From CF-39 sp035651155 (GTDB lineage: Bacteria; Chloroflexota; Limnocylindria; P2-11E): a DNA stretch of 64,000 nt. Shown piece by piece: positions 25,565 through 35,552 of the stretch (position 1 is its first letter; each line of letters opens with the position of its first letter). Position numbers and translations under genes: made by a program. The stretch covers positions 137,365-201,364 of the forward strand of contig DASRGG010000031.1 of assembly GCA_035651155.1 (NCBI GenBank). Reading direction: 5' to 3'. The notes beneath the pieces were generated by a model. The model saw nothing but the letters and a program-made list of their open reading frames with translations, made no database searches and was not told where the DNA came from.

Positions 25565-25731
25565 TGGACGCTCGAGAGCTGCGTGACGAGCGCCTGAAGG
25601 CGCGAGACGAGGCCCTGATTCCACGAGGAGACGCCGACGACGAGCGTTCCGAGGATGACGGCCGCGCCGATGACGTACTCGATCGTCGCGAGACCGTCCG
25701 CGTCACGAAGGAAACGAGGTAGGCCGGGCAT
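25561..25731 (-). CDS. flp: Flp-type pilin
   Basis: 56 residues from an ATG at 25731 with GGAGG 7 nt upstream. After a short basic leader comes 'DGLATIEYVIGAAVILGTLV', with cleavage expected after Gly and Glu at +5, Tyr at +6, the G/XXXXEY signature of Flp pilins. A short tail ('SSWNQGLVSRLQALVTQLSS') completes the usual size. This is the major subunit of the Tad pilus and the first gene of the run, so the promoter should lie in 25732-25858. Confidence 0.88.
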   Translation of the reverse strand: MPGLPRFLRDADGLATIEYVIGAAVILGTLVVGVSSWNQGLVSRLQALVTQLSSVH

Positions 25732-25858
25732 CGCGCACCTCCAGCTCGCGTTTCGGCCGCGAGACTGGGCTCGGATGACGGCGGGATGGATGGACAGAGC
25801 GACCGGTACCGCGGTACCGGGCGGTCCGCGGCCGCTCGTCCGATTCGGCGCCTGGGGT

Positions 25859-26236
25859 CTAGCGGCCGAGCGCCCTCTTCGCGCCGCGCGCGTCCTTCAC
25901 GCCGAACGCGACGTTGACGCTGCCGCGGCCCGGGGCGAGGACGTAGACCGAGGAGATGTTCACCTTCCCCTTGCCGAAGCGGCTCGCGGCGCGCCCGAGC
26001 GAGCCGGGCTTGTCCTGCAGGCGCATCTCGACGGCCTCGCGCTCCGCGGCGCGGTAGCCGGCGCTCTTGAGCGCGCGGCGCGCCTTCGCCGTGTCCTTGT
26101 CCGCGACGAGCAGCCCGACGACGCCCTTCTGCGCGGCGATGCTGCGGAGGTTCACGCCGGACTCGCCGAGCGACGACGCGAGCGACGCGAGCTGGCCGGG
26201 ACGGTCCGCGAGCTTGACGATGAATTCGGTCGCCAT
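25859..26236 (-). CDS. Tandem ACT-domain protein
   Basis: 125 residues from the ATG at 26236 with GGGGAGG upstream. Two ACT-type halves: 'FIVKLADRPGQLASLASSLG' and 'AVEMRLQDKPGSLGRAASRF', each with the 'D.PG.L' loop. Stand-alone double-ACT proteins are usually small-molecule (often amino-acid) binding regulators. Neighbours in sulfur amino-acid metabolism make an amino-acid ligand plausible. Upstream in-frame codons to 26365 are not supported by a ribosome site. Confidence 0.8.
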   Translation of the reverse strand: MATEFIVKLADRPGQLASLASSLGESGVNLRSIAAQKGVVGLLVADKDTAKARRALKSAGYRAAEREAVEMRLQDKPGSLGRAASRFGKGKVNISSVYVLAPGRGSVNVAFGVKDARGAKRALGR

Positions 26237-26383
26237 GTCACGCCTCCCCTTCGTTTGTCGCGGCGATGCTACCGCCCCCGAGCTCCGCGAGGGGCGTCCG
26301 GACGGCGTACCGCGCCTGGTCGGCGTACGGACCGGGCTCGAGCGCGTCGATGTTCGACCGGGCACCCTGCCCGGCGCGCGGAC

Positions 26384-26980
26384 CTAGCGCGCCTTCTCGA
26401 TGCCGTGACGGATGCCCGCCTCGTCGAGCTCTCCGCGCTCGATGTGCCCGATGACGCCGCGCGGGTCGATGAAGAAGGTCTGCGGGAGCTCGATGACGGC
26501 GTACGCGCGCGTGAGCGCCCCGTCGGTGTCGAGGAGCGGATCGATGCGGTCGAGCGCGAGCGAGTCCATGAACGACCGGACCTTGGATCCGTCCTCCAGG
26601 AGATCGACCGCCAGGAAAGCCGCGGCGCTCGACGCGGCGACGCGCTGCATCGCCGGGAACTCCCGACGGCACGGCTCGCACCAGGTCGCCCAGAACGTGA
26701 GCACGACGGGCTTGCCGCGGAGATCCGAGAGCTTCTCGGTCTTGCCCGTCGGCGCGTTCCACTCGAAGTCCGGCGCGATCCCGCCGATGCGCGGCGCCGC
26801 GTTCGGATCGGCGATGAGCCGGCGGACCACGCCGACCTCCGTCGGTCCGCTGAAGAAATTCGCGACCGGCAGGCTCGGCCAGAGGAGCGCGGCGAGCGAC
26901 GCGAGGGCGATCGCGCCGATCACGATCGCCGCGATCGCGCGCGGCATGCGCGGACGGCCGCCATCCACCGCGGCGGTCAT
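26384..26980 (-). CDS. TlpA-like membrane-anchored thioredoxin
   Basis: 198 residues from an ATG overlapping the ccdA stop. One N-terminal membrane helix ('AIAAIVIGAIALASLAALLW'), then an AhpC/TSA-redoxin domain with 'IAPDFEW', the active site WCEPC in 'LTFWATWCEPCRREFPAM' and the cis-Pro segment 'ELPQTFFIDPRGVI'. It would work outside the membrane as a disulfide reductase fed by CcdA, for example in cytochrome c maturation, in line with the cytochrome gene at 4.7 kb. Confidence 0.88.
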   Translation of the reverse strand: MTAAVDGGRPRMPRAIAAIVIGAIALASLAALLWPSLPVANFFSGPTEVGVVRRLIADPNAAPRIGGIAPDFEWNAPTGKTEKLSDLRGKPVVLTFWATWCEPCRREFPAMQRVAASSAAAFLAVDLLEDGSKVRSFMDSLALDRIDPLLDTDGALTRAYAVIELPQTFFIDPRGVIGHIERGELDEAGIRHGIEKAR

Positions 26981-27666
26981 CCGAGGAGCGGCAGGAAGTT
27001 GAAGAGCTGCGGCAGCCGCGCGAACTGACCCGACACGAGCAGGAGTCCCATGACGATGACGAGCGTACCGCCGACCAGATTGAGCACCCGGACGCCGCGG
27101 CGGAGCGTGCTCGTGACGCGCGCGGTGCCGCCGAGGCCGGCGGCGATGACGAGGAACGGAACGCCGAGGCCGAGCGCGTACGCGAGGAGCAGGAACGCGC
27201 CCGACGCGAGGTCCTGGTTCAGCAGCAGGTCGAGGATGAGCGCGAGGTACGGGCCCACGCACGGCGTCATGCCGATGCCGAACGCCGCGCCGATGAGGAA
27301 CGAGCGCGGCAGCCCGGTGGTGCCCCCCTCCAGGCGCAGGTCGAGCTCGCGCGCGAGGAACGGGATGGTGACGAGCCCGAGCATGTGCGTGCCGAGGACG
27401 ATGAGGAGCAGCCCCCCGGCGCGCTGCAGCCAGAACACGAGGTCCCCCGCGAGCGCGCCGACGAGCGCGACGATCACCCACAGGAGCGTGAACACGGCGC
27501 TGAAGCCGAGCACGAACGCGAGCGCGTGGGCGAACGTGCGCACGCGCTGCGTCCCGGAGATCGCGGCCTCGCCCGCCATGTTCACGAGGAACGCCGGCAC
27601 GAGCGGGAGCACGCAGGGCGAGAGGAACGACAGGATGCCCGCGCCGAAGGCGATCGCGACGTTCAC
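26977..27666 (-). CDS. ccdA: CcdA-type thiol:disulfide interchange membrane protein
   Basis: 229 residues from the GTG at 27666; longer in-frame readings run across the next gene in the wrong frame. Six membrane helices, with the two functional Cys in 'FLSPCVLPLVPAF' and 'GMTPCVGPYLALI', as in CcdA. It carries reducing power from cytoplasmic thioredoxin to exported TlpA-like proteins; its partner overlaps it by 4 bp. Confidence 0.9.
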   Translation of the reverse strand: MNVAIAFGAGILSFLSPCVLPLVPAFLVNMAGEAAISGTQRVRTFAHALAFVLGFSAVFTLLWVIVALVGALAGDLVFWLQRAGGLLLIVLGTHMLGLVTIPFLARELDLRLEGGTTGLPRSFLIGAAFGIGMTPCVGPYLALILDLLLNQDLASGAFLLLAYALGLGVPFLVIAAGLGGTARVTSTLRRGVRVLNLVGGTLVIVMGLLLVSGQFARLPQLFNFLPLLG

Positions 27667-27686
27667 CGGTCGAGCGTAACGGGCTG

Positions 27687-28886
<1,200 letters not shown>

Positions 28887-28906
28887 CGTCCGCCGGCCGG
28901 GGCGCG

Positions 28907-30280
28907 TCAGCGCGCGCGGCGCTGGTGCGCGACGAACTCGAGGAGATCGGCCTTGGTGATGATCGATACCGGCCGCTCGTCGGCGGCCGCGAGGAGGGCG
29001 GGCGCGCCCGCGGAGAGCTCGGCGTACAGACGCTCGACGTCCTCGTTCGCCTGAACGACCGGGAACGGCGCCTCCATCACGCGCTCGACCTTCTCCTCGA
29101 CGAGCCCGGGCTCGCGGAACACGCGGTCGAGCATCGTCTTCTCCTGCACGCTGCCGACGATGTCGCCGATCGTCCGCGCCTCGCCGTCCGCGACGACCGG
29201 GATCTGTGAGATCCCGTAGCGCTGCATCGTGTCGATCGCCGAGCGCACGGTCTGGCCCTTCGAGACGACGATGAGCCCCGGCGTGCCGGCGCGGTCCTTC
29301 ACCACGTCGAGCACCGTGGCGTGCACGGGATAGCGCGCGAGGTAGCCGTTCTGGCGCATCCATTCGTCGTTGTAGATCTTCGAGAGGTACGAGCGGCCCG
29401 AGTCCGCGAACAGGACGACGATGACCGCGCTCGCGTCCAGCTCCTTCGCGACCTCGAGCGCCGCGAACATCGCGGTGCCCGACGAGCCGCCGACGAGGAT
29501 GCCCTCCTCTCGCGTGAGCCGCCGCGCGGTGAGGAAGCTGTCGCGGTCGGACACGCGGATCCAGCGGTCCACGAGCGCGGGATCGAAGGTGCCCGGATAG
29601 AAGTCCTCGCCGATGCCCTCGACCTTGTAGGGGTGGATGTCGCCGGTGTACAGGGAGCCCTCGGGGTCCGCGCCGACGATCTGGACCTTCGCGTTCCGCT
29701 CCTTCAGGAACTTCCCCGCTCCGCTCACCGTCCCGCCCGTGCCGACGCCGACGACGAGGTGCGTGATCTCCCCCTCGGTCTGGTCCCAGATCTCGGGTCC
29801 GGTGGTGCGGTAGTGGGACTCGGGATTCATCGCGTTGTAGTACTGGTTCGGCATGAATCCGTCGGTCTCTTTGGCGATGCGCTCGGCGACCTTGTAGTAG
29901 GACTCCGGCGACTCCGGCGGCACGGCGGTCGGGCACACGACGACCTCGGCGCCGAACGCGCGCAGCAGGTCGCGCTTCTCCTGGCTCTGCTTGTCGGCCA
30001 TCGTGCAGACGAGGCGGTAGCCCTTGATCGCGGCGGCGATGGCGAGTCCGACGCCGGTGTTGCCGCTCGTCGGCTCGACGATCGTGGCGCCGGGACGCAG
30101 CAGACCGCGCCGTTCGGCGTCCTCGATCATGCGCAGGCCGATGCGGTCCTTCACCGACCCACCGGGGTTCAGGTGCTCCATCTTCGCGACGATCGTCGGG
30201 CGCAGCCCGCGACCGATGCGCGAGAGGCGTACGAGCGGTGTGTTGCCGACGAGAGCGAGGACGTCCGGTGCCGCCTTCAT
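28907..30280 (-). CDS. Cystathionine beta-synthase with CBS pair
   Basis: 457 residues. Fold-type II PLP domain with Lys in 'NPGGSVKDRIGLRMI', the 'EPTSGNTGVGLA' loop and the phosphate-binding 'GVGTGGTVSGAGK', followed by two CBS domains (about 335-457; 'AIDTMQRYGISQIPVVADGE'). This layout is typical of cystathionine beta-synthase rather than cysteine synthase, which lacks the CBS pair. The CBS domains may bind adenosyl ligands. It is in an operon with a cystathionine gamma-synthase/lyase. Confidence 0.9.
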   Translation of the reverse strand: MKAAPDVLALVGNTPLVRLSRIGRGLRPTIVAKMEHLNPGGSVKDRIGLRMIEDAERRGLLRPGATIVEPTSGNTGVGLAIAAAIKGYRLVCTMADKQSQEKRDLLRAFGAEVVVCPTAVPPESPESYYKVAERIAKETDGFMPNQYYNAMNPESHYRTTGPEIWDQTEGEITHLVVGVGTGGTVSGAGKFLKERNAKVQIVGADPEGSLYTGDIHPYKVEGIGEDFYPGTFDPALVDRWIRVSDRDSFLTARRLTREEGILVGGSSGTAMFAALEVAKELDASAVIVVLFADSGRSYLSKIYNDEWMRQNGYLARYPVHATVLDVVKDRAGTPGLIVVSKGQTVRSAIDTMQRYGISQIPVVADGEARTIGDIVGSVQEKTMLDRVFREPGLVEEKVERVMEAPFPVVQANEDVERLYAELSAGAPALLAAADERPVSIITKADLLEFVAHQRRAR

Positions 30281-30317
30281 CGCTTCGGATGCTAGCCCTC
30301 GGCGCTCGCGCGCCTGG

Positions 30318-30803
30318 TCAGCTCGTCCTGCGCTCCACCAGGAGATACAGGCCCAGCGCGATGAAGAGCAGGGGCACGAACATCGGCTGGAACCATGGGG
30401 GCAGGACGTCGCCGCGCCCGTAGAGCGTGAGCAGCGCGACGAGCGCGAGCAGGACCGCGGGGACGAGCGGCGCGGGACGGTGCGGCTCGGCGACGAACAC
30501 GAGGAAGAACCCGATCGCCAGCGCGCCGAGGAAGATCGGCGCCGCGAGATCGCCATCGAGGGAGAACCACGAGGGGATGACGAGGCCGAGACCGAAGGTG
30601 ATGAGGGACGCGGCCGGCACGAGGTAGACGTACTGGCGCGTGCCGACGAACCACGCGGAGCCGAAGGCGAGGCCCAGCGCGACGAAGAGGTACGCGCTCG
30701 CGTTGGGGACGCCGACCGCCTGGAGGAGGAAGGGCGCTCCGACGGCGACGAGCACGGAGCCTCCGAGGATGCCCCGTCGTCCGCGCGGCCCTCCGGCGTG
30801 CAT
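30318..30803 (-). CDS. Small integral membrane protein
   Basis: 161 residues from the ATG at 30803, with about six hydrophobic segments ('GGSVLVAVGAPFLLQAVG', 'YLFVALGLAFGSAWFVG', 'LVPAASLITFGLGLVIPS', 'IFLGALAIGFFLVFVAE', 'LVPAVLLALVALLTLYG', 'FVPLLFIALGLYLLVE'). It resembles small DUF-type membrane proteins with paired helices; I cannot name the family. It lies 37 bp before the cystathionine beta-synthase gene and 31 bp after the threonine synthase gene on the same strand. Confidence 0.75.
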   Translation of the reverse strand: MHAGGPRGRRGILGGSVLVAVGAPFLLQAVGVPNASAYLFVALGLAFGSAWFVGTRQYVYLVPAASLITFGLGLVIPSWFSLDGDLAAPIFLGALAIGFFLVFVAEPHRPAPLVPAVLLALVALLTLYGRGDVLPPWFQPMFVPLLFIALGLYLLVERRTS

Positions 30804-30834
30804 GGTCGAACGGCAGTCTAGCGGGCCTGACCAC

Positions 30835-32049
30835 CTATGCCGGCAGCTGACCCCCGGCGAGCCGTCCCGGCCCTCGACCCTGGAGCGCCTCCGCGTACTT
30901 GAGGCCGCTCCCGGTGTTGAAGACGACGACGCGCTCGCCGTCGGCGATCCAGCCGTCGCGGCGCAGCCGCGCGACGGCCGCGAGGGCGGCGCCACCCTCG
31001 GGGCACACGAGCATCCCTTCGCGCTCGCCCGCGAGGCGCATCCCCGACGCGATCTCGTCCTCGGTCACGGCCACGGCGGTGCCCCCGCTCTCGCGCAGCG
31101 CGCGGAGCACGAGGAAATCGCCGAGCGCCTTCGGCACGCGGATGCCGGCGGCGAAGGTCTTCGGGTCCGGCCACGGCCGCGATTCGTCGGCGCCCTCAGC
31201 GAACGCCTGCACGATCGGCGCGCAGCCGGTGGCCTGCGCGGCGACGAAGCGCGTCGCCGCGTCCCGGTGCAAGAAGCCGATCTCCCGCAGCTCGGCGAAC
31301 GCCTTCCACATGCCGATGAGCCCGACTCCGCCGCCGGTTGGATACACGACCACGTCGGGGAGCTTCCATCCGAGCTGCTCCGCGAGCTCGAACCCCATCG
31401 TCTTCTTGCCTTCGATGCGGTACGGCTCCTTCAGCGTCGAGGCGTCGTACCAGCCGCGCTCGGCGCACGTCCTCTTCACGACGGCGCCCGCGTCCGCGAT
31501 CGATCCCGGCACGAGCCAGACGTCCGCGCCGTACGCGGCGGTCTCGCGCTGGATCACCTGCGGCGTCGTCTCCGGCATCACCACGACGACGCGGATCCCG
31601 GCGCGCGCGCCGTACGCGGCCCACGCGGCGCCGGCGTTCCCCGCCGTGGGCAGCGCGATGACGGAAACCCCGAGCTCCTTCGCGCGCGTGACCCCGACCG
31701 CGGCCCCGCGCGCCTTGAAGGTCCCGGTGGGGAGGAGCCCCTCGTCCTTCACGTCGAGCGCCTCGACGCCGATGGCCGCGCCGAGTGCCGGCGCGTGCAG
31801 CAACGGCGTGTTGCTCTCGCCGAGCGTGACGATGTTCGCGTCGCGCTCCACCGGCAGCAGCTCGCGGTACCGCCACAGCGTCGCGGGACGCATGCGCAGC
31901 TCCTCGGCCTCGACGGCGCCGTGCACGCGGCGGAGGTCGTATCGCACGAGGAGCGGACCGCCGTCGCGCGTGCAGGTCTGCTGGATCGTGTCGAGCTGGA
32001 AGTACTCGCGACAGCGCGCGCACTCGAGATGGGTCGCGAACGACGTCAC
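30835..32049 (-). CDS. thrC: Threonine synthase
   Basis: 404 residues from a GTG whose GTGA overlaps the murA stop. An N-terminal zinc-ribbon-like stretch (CARC...C) is followed by a fold-type II PLP domain: 'TLGESNTPLLHA', Lys in 'GTFKARGAAVGVT', 'LPTAGNAGAAWAAYG', and the phosphate loop 'PTGGGVGLIGMWK'. It converts O-phosphohomoserine to threonine. The short N-terminus and motif order match class I threonine synthases of bacteria and archaea. Other fold-type II enzymes are less likely given 'TGTFKARG'. Confidence 0.85.
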   Translation of the reverse strand: MTSFATHLECARCREYFQLDTIQQTCTRDGGPLLVRYDLRRVHGAVEAEELRMRPATLWRYRELLPVERDANIVTLGESNTPLLHAPALGAAIGVEALDVKDEGLLPTGTFKARGAAVGVTRAKELGVSVIALPTAGNAGAAWAAYGARAGIRVVVVMPETTPQVIQRETAAYGADVWLVPGSIADAGAVVKRTCAERGWYDASTLKEPYRIEGKKTMGFELAEQLGWKLPDVVVYPTGGGVGLIGMWKAFAELREIGFLHRDAATRFVAAQATGCAPIVQAFAEGADESRPWPDPKTFAAGIRVPKALGDFLVLRALRESGGTAVAVTEDEIASGMRLAGEREGMLVCPEGGAALAAVARLRRDGWIADGERVVVFNTGSGLKYAEALQGRGPGRLAGGQLPA

Positions 32050-33323
32050 GCGGCGCGTTCGATCTTCGCGCCGAGCTTTCGCAGACGCTCGTCGAGCGCC
32101 TCGTACCCGCGATCGATCTGATCGATGTTGTTGATGACGCTCTTCCCCTTCGCGCACAGCGTCGCGTTCAGCAGGGCCATGCCCGCGCGGATGTCCGGGC
32201 TGCGGAGGTCGCTGCCGTAGAGCTGCGACGGGCCGACGACGACGACGCGATGCGGATCGCAGAGCACCAGGCGCGCGCCCATGCTCTCGAGCGACCCGAC
32301 CCAGTACATCCGTCCGGGGAACATCCACTCGTGGACGAGGACGGTCCCCTCGGCCTGGGTCGCGAGCGCGATCGCGATGCTGGACAGATCGGATGGGAAG
32401 CCGGGCCAGGGCTGCGCCTTGATCGTCGGTATGGCGCCGCCGAGGTCTTCCTCGATCAGGTAGCGATCCTTCGCCTTCACCACGAGGTCGTCGCCGACGA
32501 CCTCGGTGTCCACGCCAAGACGCTTGAACACCATGCGCGTCATTCGAAGGTATTGGGGGACGGCGTTCCTGATCGTCGCTTCGCCCCGCGTCATGGCGAT
32601 GGCGCCGATGAGCGAACCGACCTCCATGTGATCGCTCAGGATGGTGTGCTCGATGCTCGTCAGCCGGTCGACCCCGTCGACGGTCAGCATGTTCGTCCCG
32701 ATCCCCTGGATCCGCGCTCCCATGCGGACGAGCGCGCGGCAGAGCTGCTGGACGTGGGGCTCGCTCGCGGCGTTGTTCAGGGTGGTCCGCCCCCGCGCGA
32801 GGACCGCGGCGAGCAGCGCGTTCTCGGTCGCCGTCACGGACGCCTCGTCGAGGGTCACGTCCGTGCCGCGTAGACCGGACGTCGCGAGCGAGTACCCGTC
32901 CCGCGCGACGTCGAGCTCCGCGCCGAGTCCCTGCAGCGCGAGGAAATGCGTGTCGTTGCGCCGGCGTCCGATCACGTCGCCCCCGGGAAGTCCGAGCGTG
33001 ACCTTCTTCGCGCGCGCCAGCAGCGGACCCGCGAAGAGGAGTGACGCGCGGATCTCACCGGCGAGCGCGCGCGGGACCTCGGTCGAGCGGATCGCGCCGC
33101 TGATGCGCACGGTGCGCGCGTCGAGCTCCTCGACCTTCGCACCGAGGGCCGCGGCGATCTCGAGCATGCCGCGGACGTCGCGGATGCGCGGCAGGTTGCG
33201 GAGCGTCACCGGCTCGTCGGTGAGGAGCGCCGCGGCGATGAGCGGAAGGGCCTCGTTCTTGTTGCCGGCGGGCGTGATCTCGCCGCGCAGCGGGACGCCG
33301 CCCTCGACGATGAATTTCGCCAT
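32046..33323 (-). CDS. murA: MurA, UDP-GlcNAc enolpyruvyl transferase (Asp variant)
   Basis: 425 residues with the whole MurA framework: 'GNKNEALPLIAAALLTDEPV' at the N-terminus (catalytic Lys22), 'PSDLSSIAIALATQAEGT' and 'DIRAGMALLNA' (catalytic Asp region). It performs the first committed step of peptidoglycan synthesis. In the mobile loop 'LPGGDVIGRRRNDTH' residue 116 is Asp where most bacteria have the Cys that fosfomycin alkylates. Asp at this place is known in Mycobacterium and Chlamydia MurA and gives an active, fosfomycin-insensitive enzyme. It overlaps thrC and follows the gamma-glutamyltransferase gene. Confidence 0.93.
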   Translation of the reverse strand: MAKFIVEGGVPLRGEITPAGNKNEALPLIAAALLTDEPVTLRNLPRIRDVRGMLEIAAALGAKVEELDARTVRISGAIRSTEVPRALAGEIRASLLFAGPLLARAKKVTLGLPGGDVIGRRRNDTHFLALQGLGAELDVARDGYSLATSGLRGTDVTLDEASVTATENALLAAVLARGRTTLNNAASEPHVQQLCRALVRMGARIQGIGTNMLTVDGVDRLTSIEHTILSDHMEVGSLIGAIAMTRGEATIRNAVPQYLRMTRMVFKRLGVDTEVVGDDLVVKAKDRYLIEEDLGGAIPTIKAQPWPGFPSDLSSIAIALATQAEGTVLVHEWMFPGRMYWVGSLESMGARLVLCDPHRVVVVGPSQLYGSDLRSPDIRAGMALLNATLCAKGKSVINNIDQIDRGYEALDERLRKLGAKIERAA

Positions 33324-33344
33324 CGGCGGCCTAAGCCTAGCGGC

Positions 33345-34889
33345 TCAGTACCCGACGGCGACCGAGGGCTTGAGGGCGTCGACGCCGCCGCGAAGGCTGC
33401 CGCTCCCCGCGTCCACGAGGATCGCCTGCGGTCGCGCGAACCAGGCGGACATGAGCGTCTCCTCCTTGACCTTCACGTCGTGCCCGAGCTCGGCCAGCTC
33501 CGCGCGCACGCTCTCGGGCACGCGCGAGTCCACCAGCAGCCCTTCCCCCTCGTCGTGCACGCGCGGGCGGTTGACCGCGTCTTGCGGACCGTCGCCGAAG
33601 TCGACGACGTTGACGATGGACTGCGCGACCGCGCTCATGATCTTGCGCCCGCCAGGCGCCCCGACCGCGAGGAGCGGCGCTCCGTCGTGCAGCACGAGCG
33701 ATGGCGCGCCGGCCCGGAGCACGCGCTTGCCGGGCGCGATGGAATTGGGATGGTCCGGGACCGGATCGAACCACGTCATCGTGTCGAGCAGCACGACGCC
33801 GGTGTCCTTCGGGACGAAGCCCGATCCGAACCCCTGCCCGAGCGTCTGGGTGAGCGACACCATCGTGCGCTCGCCGTCGATCGCGTTCAGGTGCGTCGTG
33901 TGGTCCGCGAGGGACGAGAAGCGCCGCAGGAACGCCGCGCGCAGCGCCTCGGCGACGAGGTGGAGATGGCCGGCGCCGCCCTGCTCGCTCGCACCCACCG
34001 GGAAGGCGTCGAGGATCGCGAGCGTCCGCGCGACGGTCGGCCCGCCCGACAGACCGGGCAGCGTCACGACGCGGTGGCCGCGATACACCGTCGCGAGCGG
34101 CTCCTGCTCCGTCGCCCGGTATCCGCGCAGATCGTCGAGCGAGAGGATCCCGCCGCAGGCGCGGACGCCGTCGACGATCGCCGCGCCGAGCTCCCCTTCG
34201 TACAGGACGCGCGGGCCATCGCGCGCGATGGCCTCGAGCGAGCGCGCGAGCGCGGGCTGCACGAGCTTGTCGGATGGCTCCGTGCCGATGGGCGGACGGA
34301 GCGGCGCGCCGGACGCGCGGAAGAAGATGCGCCCGCCGTCGCCGGCCCGGTGCAGCCGCTCGTGGTACATGGCGAGCGACAGGCTCACGTACCAGTCGAC
34401 CTCGAAGCCGTCGCGCGCGACGCGGATCGCCGGCTCCATGACGCGCTCTCGCGGCAGGCGTCCGTAGCGCTCGTGCGCGAGGCAGAGCGCCGCCGGCTGT
34501 CCGGGCACGCCGACCGACCGCGGACCCTCGATGTTCGCGTCGTCCTTCACCGCGGGCCACGCGTACATGCCGGAGCGCGCGCCGCCGCCCACCAGGTCGA
34601 ACATGTCGGGTCGCGCGGCCTTCGGCGCGCGCGTACCGCCTTCGATGCTCGTGAGCGAGCCGTCGGAGCGGCGGATCACGAGCCCGGCGATCCCGCCGAT
34701 ACCGCTCGTGAAGGGCTCGACGACGCCCATGACGAACGCGGCCGCCACGGCGGCGTCGACGGCGTTGCCACCGTCGCGCATGACCAGGACGCCGGCTTCC
34801 GCCGCGAGGCGATGCTCGGCGGTGACCATACCGTTCCGCGCGACCGGCTCGGTCTTCGCGTGAAGCCATTCGCTGCGCACCGTGGACAT
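33345..34889 (-). CDS. Gamma-glutamyltransferase family protein
   Basis: 514 residues. An Ntn-hydrolase of the GGT family: 'GMVTAEHRLAAEAGVLVMRD', 'GGNAVDAAVAAAFVMGVVEP', 'GIGGIAGLVIR', and the autocleavage/nucleophile site 'HTTHLNAIDGE' (Thr331), followed by 'GAPGGRKIMSAVAQ'. The substrate-binding details differ from glutathione-active GGT, and no signal peptide is seen, so it may act on other gamma-glutamyl or acyl-amino-acid compounds in the cytoplasm. Divergent from the HAD gene. Confidence 0.85.
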   Translation of the reverse strand: MSTVRSEWLHAKTEPVARNGMVTAEHRLAAEAGVLVMRDGGNAVDAAVAAAFVMGVVEPFTSGIGGIAGLVIRRSDGSLTSIEGGTRAPKAARPDMFDLVGGGARSGMYAWPAVKDDANIEGPRSVGVPGQPAALCLAHERYGRLPRERVMEPAIRVARDGFEVDWYVSLSLAMYHERLHRAGDGGRIFFRASGAPLRPPIGTEPSDKLVQPALARSLEAIARDGPRVLYEGELGAAIVDGVRACGGILSLDDLRGYRATEQEPLATVYRGHRVVTLPGLSGGPTVARTLAILDAFPVGASEQGGAGHLHLVAEALRAAFLRRFSSLADHTTHLNAIDGERTMVSLTQTLGQGFGSGFVPKDTGVVLLDTMTWFDPVPDHPNSIAPGKRVLRAGAPSLVLHDGAPLLAVGAPGGRKIMSAVAQSIVNVVDFGDGPQDAVNRPRVHDEGEGLLVDSRVPESVRAELAELGHDVKVKEETLMSAWFARPQAILVDAGSGSLRGGVDALKPSVAVGY

Positions 34890-34942
34890 GCCCGCGCAGG
34901 ATAGACAAGCCGGCGACAGGCGCGTTCCGTACCCTGTTCTCC

Positions 34943-35551
34943 GTGCGCTACCGCGCCGTCGGCTTCGACCTTCTCACCGCGCTGCTCGATACCTGGTCGC
35001 TCTGGGCGGACGTCGCCGGCGACCGGCAGACCGGCATGCGCTGGCACGGCGCATCGCAGTCCCTGCTCCGCGGTCAGCCGTATCGGCCCTACGCGGACAT
35101 CACGCGCGAGTCCGCCGCCGCGGTCGGCCTGCCACGCGAGAAGGCCGACGAGCTCCTCCGGCGGTTCGGCGAGTTCGCGCCGTGGCCGGACGTTCCGCCG
35201 GTGCTGGCTCGCCTCCGCGACACGCGGCGCTTCATCGTCACGAACTGCTCCCGCGAGCTCGGCGAGCGAGCGGCGCGACGCGCCGGGACGTTCGATCTCG
35301 TCGTGACCGCCGAAGAGGCCGGCGCGTACAAGCCGGATCCGCGCCCGTACCGTCTCGCGCTCGATCGTCTCGGGATCGAGCCGCACGACGTGCTGTTCGT
35401 CGCGGGATCCGCCCACGACGTGGGCGGCGCCGCGCGCGCGGGCATGGACGTGTACTGGGCGAACCGGGGCAACGCGCCGCTCCCGACGGACGCGACCGCG
35501 ATCCGCGTCGAGCCGGACTTCCGCGGACTGCTCGACGCGGCGGGGGCCTGA
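34943..35551 (+). CDS. HAD-family hydrolase
   Basis: 202 residues from a GTG. Motif I is 'VGFDLLTALLDT', with the nucleophile Asp but Leu where most phosphatases have the second Asp, closer to the haloacid-dehalogenase-type subgroup. Motif II 'FIVTNCSRELG' and motifs III/IV 'AGAYKPDPRPYRLALDRLG' with 'VLFVAGSAHDVGGA' are intact. The substrate is unknown. The stop overlaps the open frame of the nuclease-like gene that follows. Confidence 0.82.
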   Translation: MRYRAVGFDLLTALLDTWSLWADVAGDRQTGMRWHGASQSLLRGQPYRPYADITRESAAAVGLPREKADELLRRFGEFAPWPDVPPVLARLRDTRRFIVTNCSRELGERAARRAGTFDLVVTAEEAGAYKPDPRPYRLALDRLGIEPHDVLFVAGSAHDVGGAARAGMDVYWANRGNAPLPTDATAIRVEPDFRGLLDAAGA

Positions 35552-35552
35552 G

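Noticed and set aside
30281..30317. SAM or other riboswitch before the transsulfuration genes
   Set aside because: The gaps upstream of these genes are only 20-40 bp, too short for a riboswitch, and no conserved pattern is seen.
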